Shown here: piece after piece, positions 23,448-32,313 of the stretch
Layout: each line of letters opens with the position of its first letter
How positions within the stretch are numbered: position 1 is the stretch's first letter
Assembly (NCBI GenBank): GCA_910588775.1
Contig: CAJURH010000026.1
Location: 1 to 33,484 of the forward strand
Reading direction: 5' to 3'
Length of the DNA stretch: 33,484 bases
Source: an uncultured Lachnospiraceae bacterium
Lineage (GTDB): Bacteria > Bacillota > Clostridia > Lachnospirales > Lachnospiraceae
The notes under the pieces: model-generated
Databases searched by the model: none
What the model was told of the DNA's origin: nothing
The model's input: the letters and a program-made list of their open reading frames with translations, nothing else
Translations under genes and position numbers: made by a program

Positions 23448-23895
23448 TTTGTCATTGCGGTTTCCGCCAGTGAACAAAAAGCGCAAAGGGTTGACAAGCC
23501 CATCCGTCACCATGTGGACCTTCGTCGTCAGCCCTCCCCGGCTGCGTCCCGTTTCCTCATTATAGCCCCTTTTTAGCCCCACCGCCACGCTGGTGAACCT
23601 TTACCGTTGTGCTGTCTAACATTACAGTTGTTTCATCCACCAGATCCTGCGCGATCAGGGCGTGAAACGTTTTTTCCCATACGCCCGCCTTCGTCCACGC
23701 GCGGAACCGGCTGTACACGGTCTGCCACGGGCCATAGCGTTCCGGTATTCCTGTGTTTAACCAATATAGGATCGCGTTTAACATTGTGCGGTTGCTTTTT
23801 GCGGGCCGTCCGCCTTGGGGCTTTCTTTCTGGGGGAAAAAGGTCTTTTATTCTATTCCATTGATTTTCGCTTATCTCATGTCTTCTTATGATTAT
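23448..23895 (-). pseudogene. IS5-family (IS427-like) transposase remnant
   Basis: On the minus strand: ISENQWNRIKDLFPPERKP, GGRPAKSNRTMLNAILYWL, YGPWQTVYSRFRAWTKAGVW, MLDSTTVKVHQRGG (catalytic Asp region), then in another frame GYNEETGRSRGGLTTKVHMV and PLRFLFTGGNRND. Decay signs: the expected ATG is ATA (23893-23895); the WRDLP motif after NTGIP is deleted in frame; the reading frame changes near 23570; and the C-terminal third is absent because the sequence switches to IS200 TnpA at about 23442-23450. The frame change could be the programmed shift known in this group, but its direction looks like +1. Confidence 0.85.
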
Positions 23896-23926
23896 ATTGT
23901 ATCATTTGTGCATTTTTACTACAATA

Positions 23927-23947
23927 CTGAGGTTTTCAAACACGCTC
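23927..23947 (-). repeat. Probable outer inverted-repeat end of the IS5-family remnant
   Basis: On the minus strand the element appears to begin GAGCGTGTTTGAAAACC (23931-23947), typical of IS427-group ends as I know them, about 50 bp before the transposase frame. The partner end is missing, consistent with the deletion. Confidence 0.5.
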
Positions 23948-23964
23948 TAGGGCGCTCCACCTTT

Positions 23965-25305
23965 CTATAAAATATATTTTATATTTTTAATCCTTCCTGA
24001 TGAAGAAAAAATCATAGCATCATAGATTTCTTCTTTTCCATCAATTTTAACAACTGCATAATAATGTTCCGCATAGCCCGCGTACTGAACTCTGGACTCA
24101 AGCCCTAATTTATCAGCAAACTTGCGCATAATTTGCGCAAATGTAATACAAGTCCCCCTGTAGTTTTCAAAAAAGGCTCCACTTTCACCCACTAAAGCTA
24201 CAACTTTACCTCCATCATTAAAATCGTATTTAAAATTTCTTTCTACATATCTTATAAGTGAATACATCTTTTCTTTTTGTGTCATGCTCTTACCAGTTTC
24301 CTCTGAAATCACTTTATTAAACCAATTATTTTGTGCAGCATCATAATCTTTTACCTGAACTTTTTTCTCGCATAAAGCCGCGCTTTCGCCCATCTTACGC
24401 AAACGTATCCGATTCATCCCAGGCTTATTAAACTGCAGATTGCCAATATAACCTCCCTTTACCCTCATTAATTCCGGAACAATATTATCGTCCCTCTTTA
24501 TAATATGAACATCCACAGGTTCCGCTGCCAAACGGACATTATGGCCGCCATTATCCGGACAATCGAGATACAAATTATCTAATTGATCCGGATCTTTCGT
24601 TTTTATATAGAACCAAATATGTGTTTTGTTATATAAATTATATTTTGGATTATTTAACACGGAAATCTCATAAGTATATTTCACCACTTTAACTTTTCGG
24701 TAAACCCACTGAATATCGCCGGAAATGCCTTTTAATTTAAACTTCACTCCATAAGAGCCGATTTTTTTATAATTAGGCTTTCCAATTATCTGAACGCTTT
24801 TTACATATTTTTTATTATAAGATATTTTATTTTTTATAGAAATGTTTTTGCCTTTTTCCGTCTCGTAATTTTTGATGCCTTTTACATAAGAAGAAAGCTT
24901 TTTGCCCACGGTCACAGTAATTTTTTTTGTTGTTTTTCTGCTTTTGTCATCCAATGCCGTAATGTATAGTTTATAAGTTCCCTGTTTTTTGAATTTAATC
25001 GTCCCACGGGGCAAATTTCGACGATTTAATTTTTTTCCCTGCGTCACTTTTATTTTGGGACTGCTTGACTTTACTGTTACCTTTTTTATCGGATCGCTGC
25101 CTTTTATTTTTATCAGCAAATCCCCCTGAATTGAAATTGAACTGCTCTCCCCAACGGATAGTTTTGTCGTCTTTACTTGAATTGAAGGCTTTTTAGCTGC
25201 CGCTTCAACCGTGGATGTCATAATGCCCATTCCCAGCGCCAGAAAAATAATAAAAAATGTCCCCATAATTATTTTTAAAAAAAATTTTTTTCTAAATCCT
25301 ACCAT
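23965..25305 (-). CDS. Secreted transglutaminase-like protein with Ig-like repeats
   Basis: A 446-residue exported protein. A long basic/hydrophobic signal peptide ends near VEAAAKK (about residue 38). Lys/Ser/Thr-rich beta-strand regions follow (about 40-210), resembling bacterial Ig-like or cadherin-like domains. The C-terminal ~130 residues form a transglutaminase-like domain with a possible catalytic triad: Cys in GTCITFAQIMRK, His in AEHYYAVV and Asp in EIYDAM. Such domains act as cysteine peptidases or peptidoglycan/protein-modifying enzymes at the cell surface. The gene is clearly more AT-rich and Lys-rich than its neighbours and borders an IS scar, so it may have been acquired. It follows ispE by 27 bp. 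Confidence 0.75.
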   Translation of the reverse strand: MVGFRKKFFLKIIMGTFFIIFLALGMGIMTSTVEAAAKKPSIQVKTTKLSVGESSSISIQGDLLIKIKGSDPIKKVTVKSSSPKIKVTQGKKLNRRNLPRGTIKFKKQGTYKLYITALDDKSRKTTKKITVTVGKKLSSYVKGIKNYETEKGKNISIKNKISYNKKYVKSVQIIGKPNYKKIGSYGVKFKLKGISGDIQWVYRKVKVVKYTYEISVLNNPKYNLYNKTHIWFYIKTKDPDQLDNLYLDCPDNGGHNVRLAAEPVDVHIIKRDDNIVPELMRVKGGYIGNLQFNKPGMNRIRLRKMGESAALCEKKVQVKDYDAAQNNWFNKVISEETGKSMTQKEKMYSLIRYVERNFKYDFNDGGKVVALVGESGAFFENYRGTCITFAQIMRKFADKLGLESRVQYAGYAEHYYAVVKIDGKEEIYDAMIFSSSGRIKNIKYIL

Positions 25306-25332
25306 TTTTCATCTCCATACCTTTTAAATTTG

Positions 25333-26202
25333 CTATATTTTTTGCCCGTTGTTAAAAAAACGCGTAACGAACACTGTCCGGGCCATCTGGCTTTCCCGCA
25401 GCACATCCGCAGCTTTCTGCGCAGTCATCCACGCATCAAAGACGCCAAACACTGTAGGGCCGCTGCCGCTCATCATCGCGTGCCGGGCGCCATTTTCCAG
25501 CATCAATGCCTTTATCTGTCCAATTATTGGATTTTCCCTCGTAATTCCCGGCTCAAAAACATTTTCCATATGAGGAAGCATGGCTGCCAAACTATGTTTC
25601 TCGATAGCCCGCACTAAACCGTAAATATCGGGATGACGGCGAATTTCAGACAGATGCAGGGACTCATACGCCTGCTTGGTGGAGACATTCAATGCCGGTT
25701 TTCCCACCAGAACGTAGCAATCCGGCGCAGGAGGAAGCATCGTTAACTTCTCCCCAATGCCCTCCGCTAGCGCAGTGCCCCGCATCACGCAATAGGGCAC
25801 ATCCGCGCCAATGGCCAGCCCTCTTTTCATCAGCGCTTTTTTTGAAAGCCGCAGACGAAACATCTGATTTAACGCAACCAGCGTGGCGGCGGCGTCAGAG
25901 CTTCCCCCCGCCAGACCGGCGGATACGGGAATGAATTTCTGCAAATCAATCCGCAGGCCCCACCGGATGCGGAATTCATCCATCAAAAGCCGGGCCGCTT
26001 TATAAACCAGGTTCCTTTCGTCTGTAGGGATATATGGAAGGTTCGTCCTCAGATTAATGCCCGGTCTGGATGTCTTATATATATTAATTACATCGTACAT
26101 CTGAATGGTCTGCATGACCATCCGAACTTCGTGATATCCATCCTCCCGCTTCCTCAATACATCCAATCCCAGATTAATTTTTGCCAATGCCCTTACTCTC
26201 AT
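25333..26202 (-). CDS. ispE: 4-diphosphocytidyl-2-C-methyl-D-erythritol kinase
   Basis: A 289-residue GHMP kinase of the MEP isoprenoid pathway. It begins RALAKINLGLDVLRKREDGYHEV (the IspE-specific start with the catalytic Lys region), has the ATP-binding loop PVSAGLAGGSSDAAATL (about 93-109) and the GHMP motif 3 MMSGSGPTVFGVFD near the C-terminus. It starts 33 bp after the hydratase stop and is probably cotranscribed with it. Confidence 0.97.
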   Translation of the reverse strand: MRVRALAKINLGLDVLRKREDGYHEVRMVMQTIQMYDVINIYKTSRPGINLRTNLPYIPTDERNLVYKAARLLMDEFRIRWGLRIDLQKFIPVSAGLAGGSSDAAATLVALNQMFRLRLSKKALMKRGLAIGADVPYCVMRGTALAEGIGEKLTMLPPAPDCYVLVGKPALNVSTKQAYESLHLSEIRRHPDIYGLVRAIEKHSLAAMLPHMENVFEPGITRENPIIGQIKALMLENGARHAMMSGSGPTVFGVFDAWMTAQKAADVLRESQMARTVFVTRFFNNGQKI

Positions 26203-26235
26203 CGCCGCTCCTGTTCATCTGTTTGTCTGAGAAAT

Positions 26236-28500
26236 CTATTTTCTGTTATAGTTAATCAGACATCCCCGTAAAATAATTTCACGCTCATCATCTGTCAGAT
26301 CCCCCATGGTTACCATGAAGGATTTCAAGCCCTCTCCCACGCAAAATATCTGAATCTCATCTGCCTTTTCCGAAACGGCGCGCCTCACATCCGGCAGGAA
26401 TAGATAATCCCCGTTTGCAAAAGGCAATTCCCCTTCTCCAATCAGCAAAGGCAGCATCCCCCAGTTAATCAGATTGGAACGATACCGTTTCGTTGCATAC
26501 TCCCTGGCAATATTCGCCCAGCCTCCCAGCACCTTCTGGCAGGACGCCGCCTGCTCTCTGGCGGAACCGTCTCCAGGTTTCTCCGCAAAAATCGCGCTTC
26601 CAATGCCAAGACTGCCCTCTTCGCATTCTTTCACCTGAGGATATTCTTTCTGCACCGTTTTTATTACATCCGCCAGCTCCGGGAGCGCCTCTACTGGATT
26701 GCTTCCCTGACGGATAGCGTCTTCCGCTTTCTGCACTTCTTTGGCCCGTCCCACATAAGCAGGATCTTTTCTGGAGAGGGTAAATTCCGCCAACCCCAGC
26801 GGATTGGAACGATAGGAGGAAGTTTCCCCAGAGGGGATAAGCTCGTCAGTGGTGGTCACCGGGTCGTGAATCTCGGAAACCACTTTCAGAATCAAATGAT
26901 CCGGAAGCGCCGCCATGGACGGCCAGTCCTTGATATTTGGTCCAAACTGAATCTCTGTGCTGGAATCCGCCACCCCGTGGCTGTCAAACACCCGATTTTC
27001 ATAAATTGCTTTATCGAAGAAATATTTCGGCCTGCTATAGCTTCCGTCGTATTTTGTGGCTGGAGTCAGGAATCCTTTATTAGCTGCCGTAGCCGCTATG
27101 GAACGGGCATCCATCAACGCTACGGAAGAAATCTGGCCGTTCTGAATCTTGGAGCCTTCCCTGTTGGGAAAATTCCGGGTGGAGTGACGGATACTCAAAG
27201 CGCCATTTGAAGGCGTGTCTCCGGCTCCAAAGCAAGGACCGCAGAATGCAGTCTTCACCACGGCTCCCGTACGCATCAAATCCGCCAAAACGCCATTCTT
27301 GGCCAACTCCATGTAGATAGGCGTGCTGGCCGGATATATGCTTAATGTGAAGCGGTCCGCGCCGATGCTAGCCCCTCGCAGAATGTCGGCCGCGTCGCAG
27401 ATGTTTTCATAACCGCCTCCGGCGCATCCGGCAATAATTCCCTGTTCCACATAAAGCTTTCCACTCACTACCTTATCCTGCAAGGAGAAATCCACCTGAC
27501 CGTCCAGGCTGACTTGCGCCCTTTTCTCCACATCCGCCAATACGTCTTTTAAATTGGCGTTCACATCCTCGATGGTATAGGTATTGCTGGGGTGAAACGG
27601 CATGGCAATCATGGGCTTGATTTCACCCAAATCAATCTCAATCATGCCATCATAATAAGCCACCGGTCCCGGATTCAGCTCCTTAAATTCCCCGCTTCTT
27701 CCATGAATCTCGTAAAATTCCTGAATCTTCTCATCGGTTCTCCATATGGAAGACAGACAGGTGGTCTCCGTGGTCATCACATCCACGCCAATGCGGAAAT
27801 CCGCCGACAAATTGGACACGCCCGGTCCCACGAATTCCATTACTTTATTTTTCACATAACCGCTGTCAAAGACTTCCCCAATAATGGCCAGCGCAACATC
27901 CTGAGGCCCTACGCCTGGTATAGGCTCACCTTTCAGATATACGGCCACAACCTCCGGCATAGGAATGTCATAAGTCTGCTCCAACAACTGTTTCACCAGT
28001 TCCGGCCCGCCTTCGCCCATGGCCATGGTTCCCAGCGCGCCGTAACGGGTATGGCTGTCGGAACCCAGAATCATCTTGCCGCCTCCAGCCAGCATTTCAC
28101 GGGCATATTGATGGATAACCGCCTGATGAGGGGGCACGTAGACGCCACCGTATTTCTTTGCGCAGGTCAATCCAAACATATGATCATCCTCATTGATGGT
28201 TCCCCCTACTGCGCACAGGGAATTGTGGCAGTTGGTCAGCACATAGGGAACGGGAAACTTCTCCAGACCGGAAGCTCTGGCTGTCTGGATAATGCCCACA
28301 AATGTTATGTCATGAGACGTAAGCTTGTCAAATTTAATCTGCAGTTTCTCCATGGAATCCGATGTATTATGCTCTTTTAAAATACCGTATGCAATGGTAT
28401 TTTTCGCCGCTTCTTCCTTTGACAGCTCTGCGCCTTGGCCTGGATTTTCGGTAATTTCCTGGCCATTCATCAGATATACGCCTTTTTCATATAGTTTCAT
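26236..28500 (-). CDS. Aconitase-superfamily hydratase (YbhJ-like)
   Basis: A 754-residue protein, with GGAGGAG nine bases before the ATG at 28500 (a longer frame to 28578 lacks a site). Aconitase-family features are HNSLCAVGG, LGSDSHTRYGALGTMAMGEGG, and cysteines placed as [4Fe-4S] ligands: Cys359 in IAGCAGGGY and Cys420/Cys423 in FCGPCFGAGD, nearly the spacing of mitochondrial aconitase (358/421/424). The C-terminal swivel domain includes AREYATKRYRSNLINWGMLPLL. The sequence around Cys359 and the substrate loops differ from aconitase and LeuC, and it reads closest to the E. coli YbhJ putative hydratase. The substrate is unknown. Confidence 0.82.
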   Translation of the reverse strand: MKLYEKGVYLMNGQEITENPGQGAELSKEEAAKNTIAYGILKEHNTSDSMEKLQIKFDKLTSHDITFVGIIQTARASGLEKFPVPYVLTNCHNSLCAVGGTINEDDHMFGLTCAKKYGGVYVPPHQAVIHQYAREMLAGGGKMILGSDSHTRYGALGTMAMGEGGPELVKQLLEQTYDIPMPEVVAVYLKGEPIPGVGPQDVALAIIGEVFDSGYVKNKVMEFVGPGVSNLSADFRIGVDVMTTETTCLSSIWRTDEKIQEFYEIHGRSGEFKELNPGPVAYYDGMIEIDLGEIKPMIAMPFHPSNTYTIEDVNANLKDVLADVEKRAQVSLDGQVDFSLQDKVVSGKLYVEQGIIAGCAGGGYENICDAADILRGASIGADRFTLSIYPASTPIYMELAKNGVLADLMRTGAVVKTAFCGPCFGAGDTPSNGALSIRHSTRNFPNREGSKIQNGQISSVALMDARSIAATAANKGFLTPATKYDGSYSRPKYFFDKAIYENRVFDSHGVADSSTEIQFGPNIKDWPSMAALPDHLILKVVSEIHDPVTTTDELIPSGETSSYRSNPLGLAEFTLSRKDPAYVGRAKEVQKAEDAIRQGSNPVEALPELADVIKTVQKEYPQVKECEEGSLGIGSAIFAEKPGDGSAREQAASCQKVLGGWANIAREYATKRYRSNLINWGMLPLLIGEGELPFANGDYLFLPDVRRAVSEKADEIQIFCVGEGLKSFMVTMGDLTDDEREIILRGCLINYNRK

Positions 28501-28610
28501 GTGTCTCGTCTCCTCCTGATATTTCTCATCGCTGCATTTACAATAAGCTGGCATGTCTGTCGGCGCAGACATCACCATGAATAAAAGTCAATCGTCCAAT
28601 GTCAAAACTT

Positions 28611-28991
28611 CTAAAATAAATAATCGCCCCGTTTATATCTGGCCATTCTCCGGGCGTCTTCCACCGCCAATCCATTTTCCCCGGCCAGGGATTCCAAATG
28701 ATGCTGGAATTCATGAATGACGGTGTGACGAACTTTTTTCCGCAAAGATTCTCTGTCCAAATCGCCGTGAAGCCTCTCAAAAGAACCGTAATAAATATAA
28801 ATGGATCGCCCCAGCGTAGGACTTATGCGGTATTCTCCCATCACCCACAACAATTTCCACGGGTCACTGTCTGGATGCACCTTGGCCTCCGGCCTGAGAA
28901 TAATGCCGCTGTTCAATCCCTCAAAAAATTTCCTGGGAATCTCATCCGCTATATCATCCAACATTTCCAAAAACTCTTCCAGTGACATCAT
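28611..28991 (-). CDS. Zinicin-like metallopeptidase family protein
   Basis: A 126-residue protein with the zinc motif HEFQHH (HExxH, near residue 91) preceded by LRKKVRHTVI. It matches the short zinicin-like metallopeptidase family (PF06262-type). The N-terminal half includes GIILRPEAKVHPDSDPWKLLWVMGEY and an aromatic strand SIYIYYGSFER. Its substrate is unknown. GGGAGG is seven bases before the ATG at 28991, so I use that start rather than the longer frame. It lies between topB and the hydratase gene. Confidence 0.85.
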   Translation of the reverse strand: MMSLEEFLEMLDDIADEIPRKFFEGLNSGIILRPEAKVHPDSDPWKLLWVMGEYRISPTLGRSIYIYYGSFERLHGDLDRESLRKKVRHTVIHEFQHHLESLAGENGLAVEDARRMARYKRGDYLF

Positions 28992-29072
28992 AAAATCGCC
29001 TCCCGCAATTATGAAAACGGATCGGTGTGCCAACAACACACTCCAGTCAATTATAGACGATTCCAGAAAAAG

Positions 29073-31262
29073 TTACAACTTAATCTTTGAAAAAGCATCT
29101 GCAAAAGGTGTATTTACCGGCTCATCCTTTTGTTTGCCCAAGTATCTTTGAACGTCTTTTTTGGATACACCTGCCCCCTCTTTTTCACGGCGCGCCTTAA
29201 ACGCTGAAAGCTTTTCCTTGCGCCCACAGGAACATACAAAGATTTCTTCTTCTCCTTTTTTTATCAATTCCATTTTCTTATGGCAGTTGGGACAGCGGGC
29301 GTTGGATAAGCGCGCCACTGTCTCCCTGTGACCGCACGATCTGTCTTGACACACCAGCAGACGAGCGTTCTTGCCGTTGACCGCCAACATCCGTTTGCCA
29401 CACACAGGACATTTGGCATTCGTCAGATTATCGTGGCGGAACGTGCCCTCTCCGGCCCGTATCTGACGAATTAGCTCCTGGGTGTAGCCCTGGATATCCC
29501 CTAGGAAATCGTCCTTCTTCAAACCGCCTTTGGCAATGCTGCCGAGGCGCATTTCCCAGTCCGCTGTCAGTTCTGGCTTTTTCAGATCCTCCGGCACCAG
29601 TTCCAGAAGTTGCTTTGCCTTGGATGTGAGCCGGATTTCCTGGCCTTGTTTTTCCATCATAAAGGAATGAAACAATTTCTCTATAATGTCCGCCCGGGTG
29701 GCCACCGTACCCAGTCCGCCTGTCTCGCCCAGTGTTTTTCTGGCCTTCGCGTCCTGAGATTCCATGTACTTCACAGGATTTTCCATGGCGGACAGAAGCG
29801 TTGCCTCGTTAAAGTACGCTGGCGGCTTTGTTTTCCCAGAAGTGATTCGCACCGCGTCCGCTTTCAGCGCTTTGCCCTTTTCCATGGGAGGCAGATTCTG
29901 TTGCACTGGCTTATCGTTTTCGCCTTGCTCGTCTTCCTCCCAATCCTCCACCTGGTTCTCATATACCGCTTTCCAACCGGGTGAGGTGACTTCTTTTCCC
30001 CGCGCTATAAAAGCGTATTCTCCGCATTTTGCCACAAGGCTGCTCTGCTGGTACTCAAAAGGCGGATACAACACACTCAGGAAACGACGCACCACTAAAT
30101 CGTAAATTTTCCGCTCCTCCGCCGTCATATGCTCCAACTGGACAAACTGCTCTGTGGGAATGATGGCATGATGATCGCTAACTTTACTGTCGTTTACAAA
30201 AGAGGAATTGGTCTTCAGCGGCTTCATAGACAGGGGGCCCGCCAGACTTCGATACGGCCCAATGCTGATGGCTTTCAGACGCTCTTTCAACGTTCCTACC
30301 ACATCGCTACCAATGTAACGGGAATCTGTACGGGGATAAGTGAGGACTTTGTGATTCTCGTACAACCGTTGCATGATATTCAAAGTTTCTTTTGCAGAGT
30401 AACCAAACCGCCTGTTGGCGTCTCTCTGAAGCTCTGTCAGATCGTAAAGCCCTGGGGCGAATGTTTTCTTCCCCTTTTTTTCCACGGAAACAACCTTCAG
30501 GCTCTTTCCGGCAACGGCCTCTAGCGCTTCCTGGGCCCTCTCCTTGGAAAATGTACGGCTGCTTTTGCTCTTCTCTTCCTGCCAGGTCCATTCAATGCCG
30601 CCAGCCTTCACCGTAACGCCGTAATACTCTTTGGGCTGAAATTTGCGGATTTCTTCCTCCCTTTTCGCAATCATGGCCAGAGTGGGGGTTTGAACTCTTC
30701 CGCAGGAAAGTTGAGCGTTGTACTTGCAGGTAAGAGCGCGAGTGGCGTTGATGCCCACCAGCCAGTCCGCCTGCGCCCGACAAGTGGCGGCGGCATACAA
30801 GTTCTGATACTGTCGGCCGTCTTTTAAATGGGTAAATCCTTCCCGGATGGCTTTATCTGTTACAGAGGAAATCCACAGCCTCTTTATAGGTTTGCGACAT
30901 CCGGATTTTTCCAAAATCCACCGCGCCACCAGTTCTCCTTCTCTTCCGGCATCAGTGGCGATGATGATCTCTCCCACATCGCTGCGGAAAAGCTGGGATT
31001 TTACCGCCTGGTATTGTTTCGCCGTCTGCTTAATCACAACCAACTCCATTTTTTTCGGAATCATAGGGAGATCTTCCATTTTCCATTCCCGGTACTTTTT
31101 ATCGTAACCTTCTGGGTCTGCCAGAGTCACCAGATGCCCCAAAGCCCAAGTGACCACGTAATCCTTGCCTTCTATGCTGCCGTTTAATTTTTTTCCACAT
31201 TTTAACACACGGGCAATATCCCGCGCCACTGAGGGTTTCTCTGCCAACACTAATTTCTTCAT
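29073..31262 (-). CDS. topB: DNA topoisomerase III
   Basis: A 729-residue type IA topoisomerase. It begins KKLVLAEKPSVARDIARVL (Toprim start), has the metal-binding ATDAGREGELVAR, the active-site block VLTYPRTDSRYIGSD with the catalytic Tyr, and two C-terminal zinc-ribbon-like segments (CPVCGKRM...CQDRSCGH and CPNCHKKM...CSCG). It decatenates and relaxes DNA. The start lies 3 bp after the cyclase-family stop, so the two are coupled. Confidence 0.95.
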   Translation of the reverse strand: MKKLVLAEKPSVARDIARVLKCGKKLNGSIEGKDYVVTWALGHLVTLADPEGYDKKYREWKMEDLPMIPKKMELVVIKQTAKQYQAVKSQLFRSDVGEIIIATDAGREGELVARWILEKSGCRKPIKRLWISSVTDKAIREGFTHLKDGRQYQNLYAAATCRAQADWLVGINATRALTCKYNAQLSCGRVQTPTLAMIAKREEEIRKFQPKEYYGVTVKAGGIEWTWQEEKSKSSRTFSKERAQEALEAVAGKSLKVVSVEKKGKKTFAPGLYDLTELQRDANRRFGYSAKETLNIMQRLYENHKVLTYPRTDSRYIGSDVVGTLKERLKAISIGPYRSLAGPLSMKPLKTNSSFVNDSKVSDHHAIIPTEQFVQLEHMTAEERKIYDLVVRRFLSVLYPPFEYQQSSLVAKCGEYAFIARGKEVTSPGWKAVYENQVEDWEEDEQGENDKPVQQNLPPMEKGKALKADAVRITSGKTKPPAYFNEATLLSAMENPVKYMESQDAKARKTLGETGGLGTVATRADIIEKLFHSFMMEKQGQEIRLTSKAKQLLELVPEDLKKPELTADWEMRLGSIAKGGLKKDDFLGDIQGYTQELIRQIRAGEGTFRHDNLTNAKCPVCGKRMLAVNGKNARLLVCQDRSCGHRETVARLSNARCPNCHKKMELIKKGEEEIFVCSCGRKEKLSAFKARREKEGAGVSKKDVQRYLGKQKDEPVNTPFADAFSKIKL

Positions 31263-31265
31263 GTC

Positions 31266-31853
31266 CTATACCATTCCTTCCAGCAAGATTGCGCGAATTG
31301 GCGATCCGTCCAAACCGCGCACTTTCAGAGGTTGCGCAGCGAGAAAATAGTTTCCACAGCTCACCCCACTTAAATCCAAAGACTCCAGAATAACCACTTG
31401 CGATCCTAAAAGCTCCTGGTGCACTTCCGACGGATCGCTGGGAAGGCCCACGGTCATCCCTTCTATTCCCAGGCAGTATAGACCGCTGTGCACAGCCGCC
31501 CGGGCGCATTCCCGCGAAATCAGAGTATTTTCTCCCTTTATCAGAAGCCTTTTTGTCCCGTCTTCCAAAAATTCTTCCACTTCCTTTGGCAATAACTCCC
31601 CCTTTCCCTGCACAACTTTGCATGGACCTACACAGCGGTACAGATCCAACTCCGATACATCCAACCCATTTTTATAATAATGAAGAGGCGCATCCAAATG
31701 GGTTCCGCTGTGACTTCCCATTGTAAGTCTAGATAATTGGCAAGAATCTGGATGTTTTTTTCTCATTGACAGTAATGTTTCTACGGACGGCACAGGATCG
31801 CCTGGATAGACCGGGGCAGAAAAAAGTTCTTTGGAAATATCGTATATCTTCAT
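31266..31853 (-). CDS. Cyclase family protein (kynurenine formamidase-like)
   Basis: A 195-residue metal-dependent hydrolase of the cyclase/KynB family. The metal motif HSGTHLDAPLHY (about 47-58) is complete, and the N-terminus IYDISKELFSAPVYPGDPVP is typical. A conserved Glu-rich end (LGIEGMTVG, QVVILESLDL) follows. Members hydrolyse formylkynurenine or related amides; with no tryptophan-degradation genes nearby the substrate is open. Start at 31853 with a sigma-A promoter upstream; it is the first gene of the topB unit. Confidence 0.88.
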   Translation of the reverse strand: MKIYDISKELFSAPVYPGDPVPSVETLLSMRKKHPDSCQLSRLTMGSHSGTHLDAPLHYYKNGLDVSELDLYRCVGPCKVVQGKGELLPKEVEEFLEDGTKRLLIKGENTLISRECARAAVHSGLYCLGIEGMTVGLPSDPSEVHQELLGSQVVILESLDLSGVSCGNYFLAAQPLKVRGLDGSPIRAILLEGMV

Positions 31854-31916
31854 ATCCCTTGATTCCTCTCTCAATACACTTTGTGTTTTTCGTGCAGCAA
31901 GCATAAACTTAAATTT

Positions 31917-31945
31917 ATCATACTATTAAGCATTCTAAAATACAA
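31917..31945 (-). promoter_or_regulatory. Sigma-A promoter of the cyclase-topB-hydratase-ispE unit
   Basis: On the minus strand -35 TTGTAT (31940-31945) and -10 TATGAT (31917-31922) are separated by 17 bp, about 60 bp before the cyclase gene. Confidence 0.55.
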
Positions 31946-31991
31946 GAGATTCCGGCAACATTCTTATGCTTTTATACTGTATAACGCAGAT

Positions 31992-32023
31992 GAAGCGGTG
32001 ACCTTATATTAGTCGCCGCTTCT
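31992..32023 (+). other. Hairpin, possible terminator, in the cyclase-pfkB intergenic region
   Basis: GAAGCGGTGAC and GTCGCCGCTTC form an 11-bp stem with one wobble pair around an AT-rich loop. On the plus strand TTCGCTTTTCTT follows, a weak T-run. On the minus strand, where pfkB would need a terminator, no T-run follows. Direction is therefore uncertain. Confidence 0.35.
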
Positions 32024-32313
32024 TCGCTTTTCTTATTTGATCTCGCCTTTACAATACTGGTTTACCGCCGTTTCCGTTTAACATAAGGAACTTTATTGCT
32101 TGCTCTCCCTCGGAAATCTTAGTGATTTTCTTTTGACATCTGTTATCCACATATCCCCTTCTGGAAGTGTACCCTTTCTTCGTGGGATTTTACATCTTAA
32201 TGGCTTTTTGGATTCACAGTGTTATTTTTTCGGCTATTTAACTTATAGATATATCGGCAAAATAAATCATGCCATCTTCAATAACATAGTTTCAAATTAT
32301 CCTGTATCAAAAA
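32024..32313. other. Unassigned stretch downstream of the PfkB-family gene
   Basis: About 290 bp. On the minus strand short open pieces such as TDVKRKSLRFPRE and EGEQAIKFLMLNGNGGKPVL appear in different frames with stops between them. This could be a decayed gene or chance; I cannot assign it. No hairpin with T-run directly follows the pfkB stop. Confidence 0.3.

Noticed and set aside
27592..28380. 262-codon plus-strand ORF
   Set aside because: It is antisense to the aconitase-family hydratase and has no ribosome site or family features.
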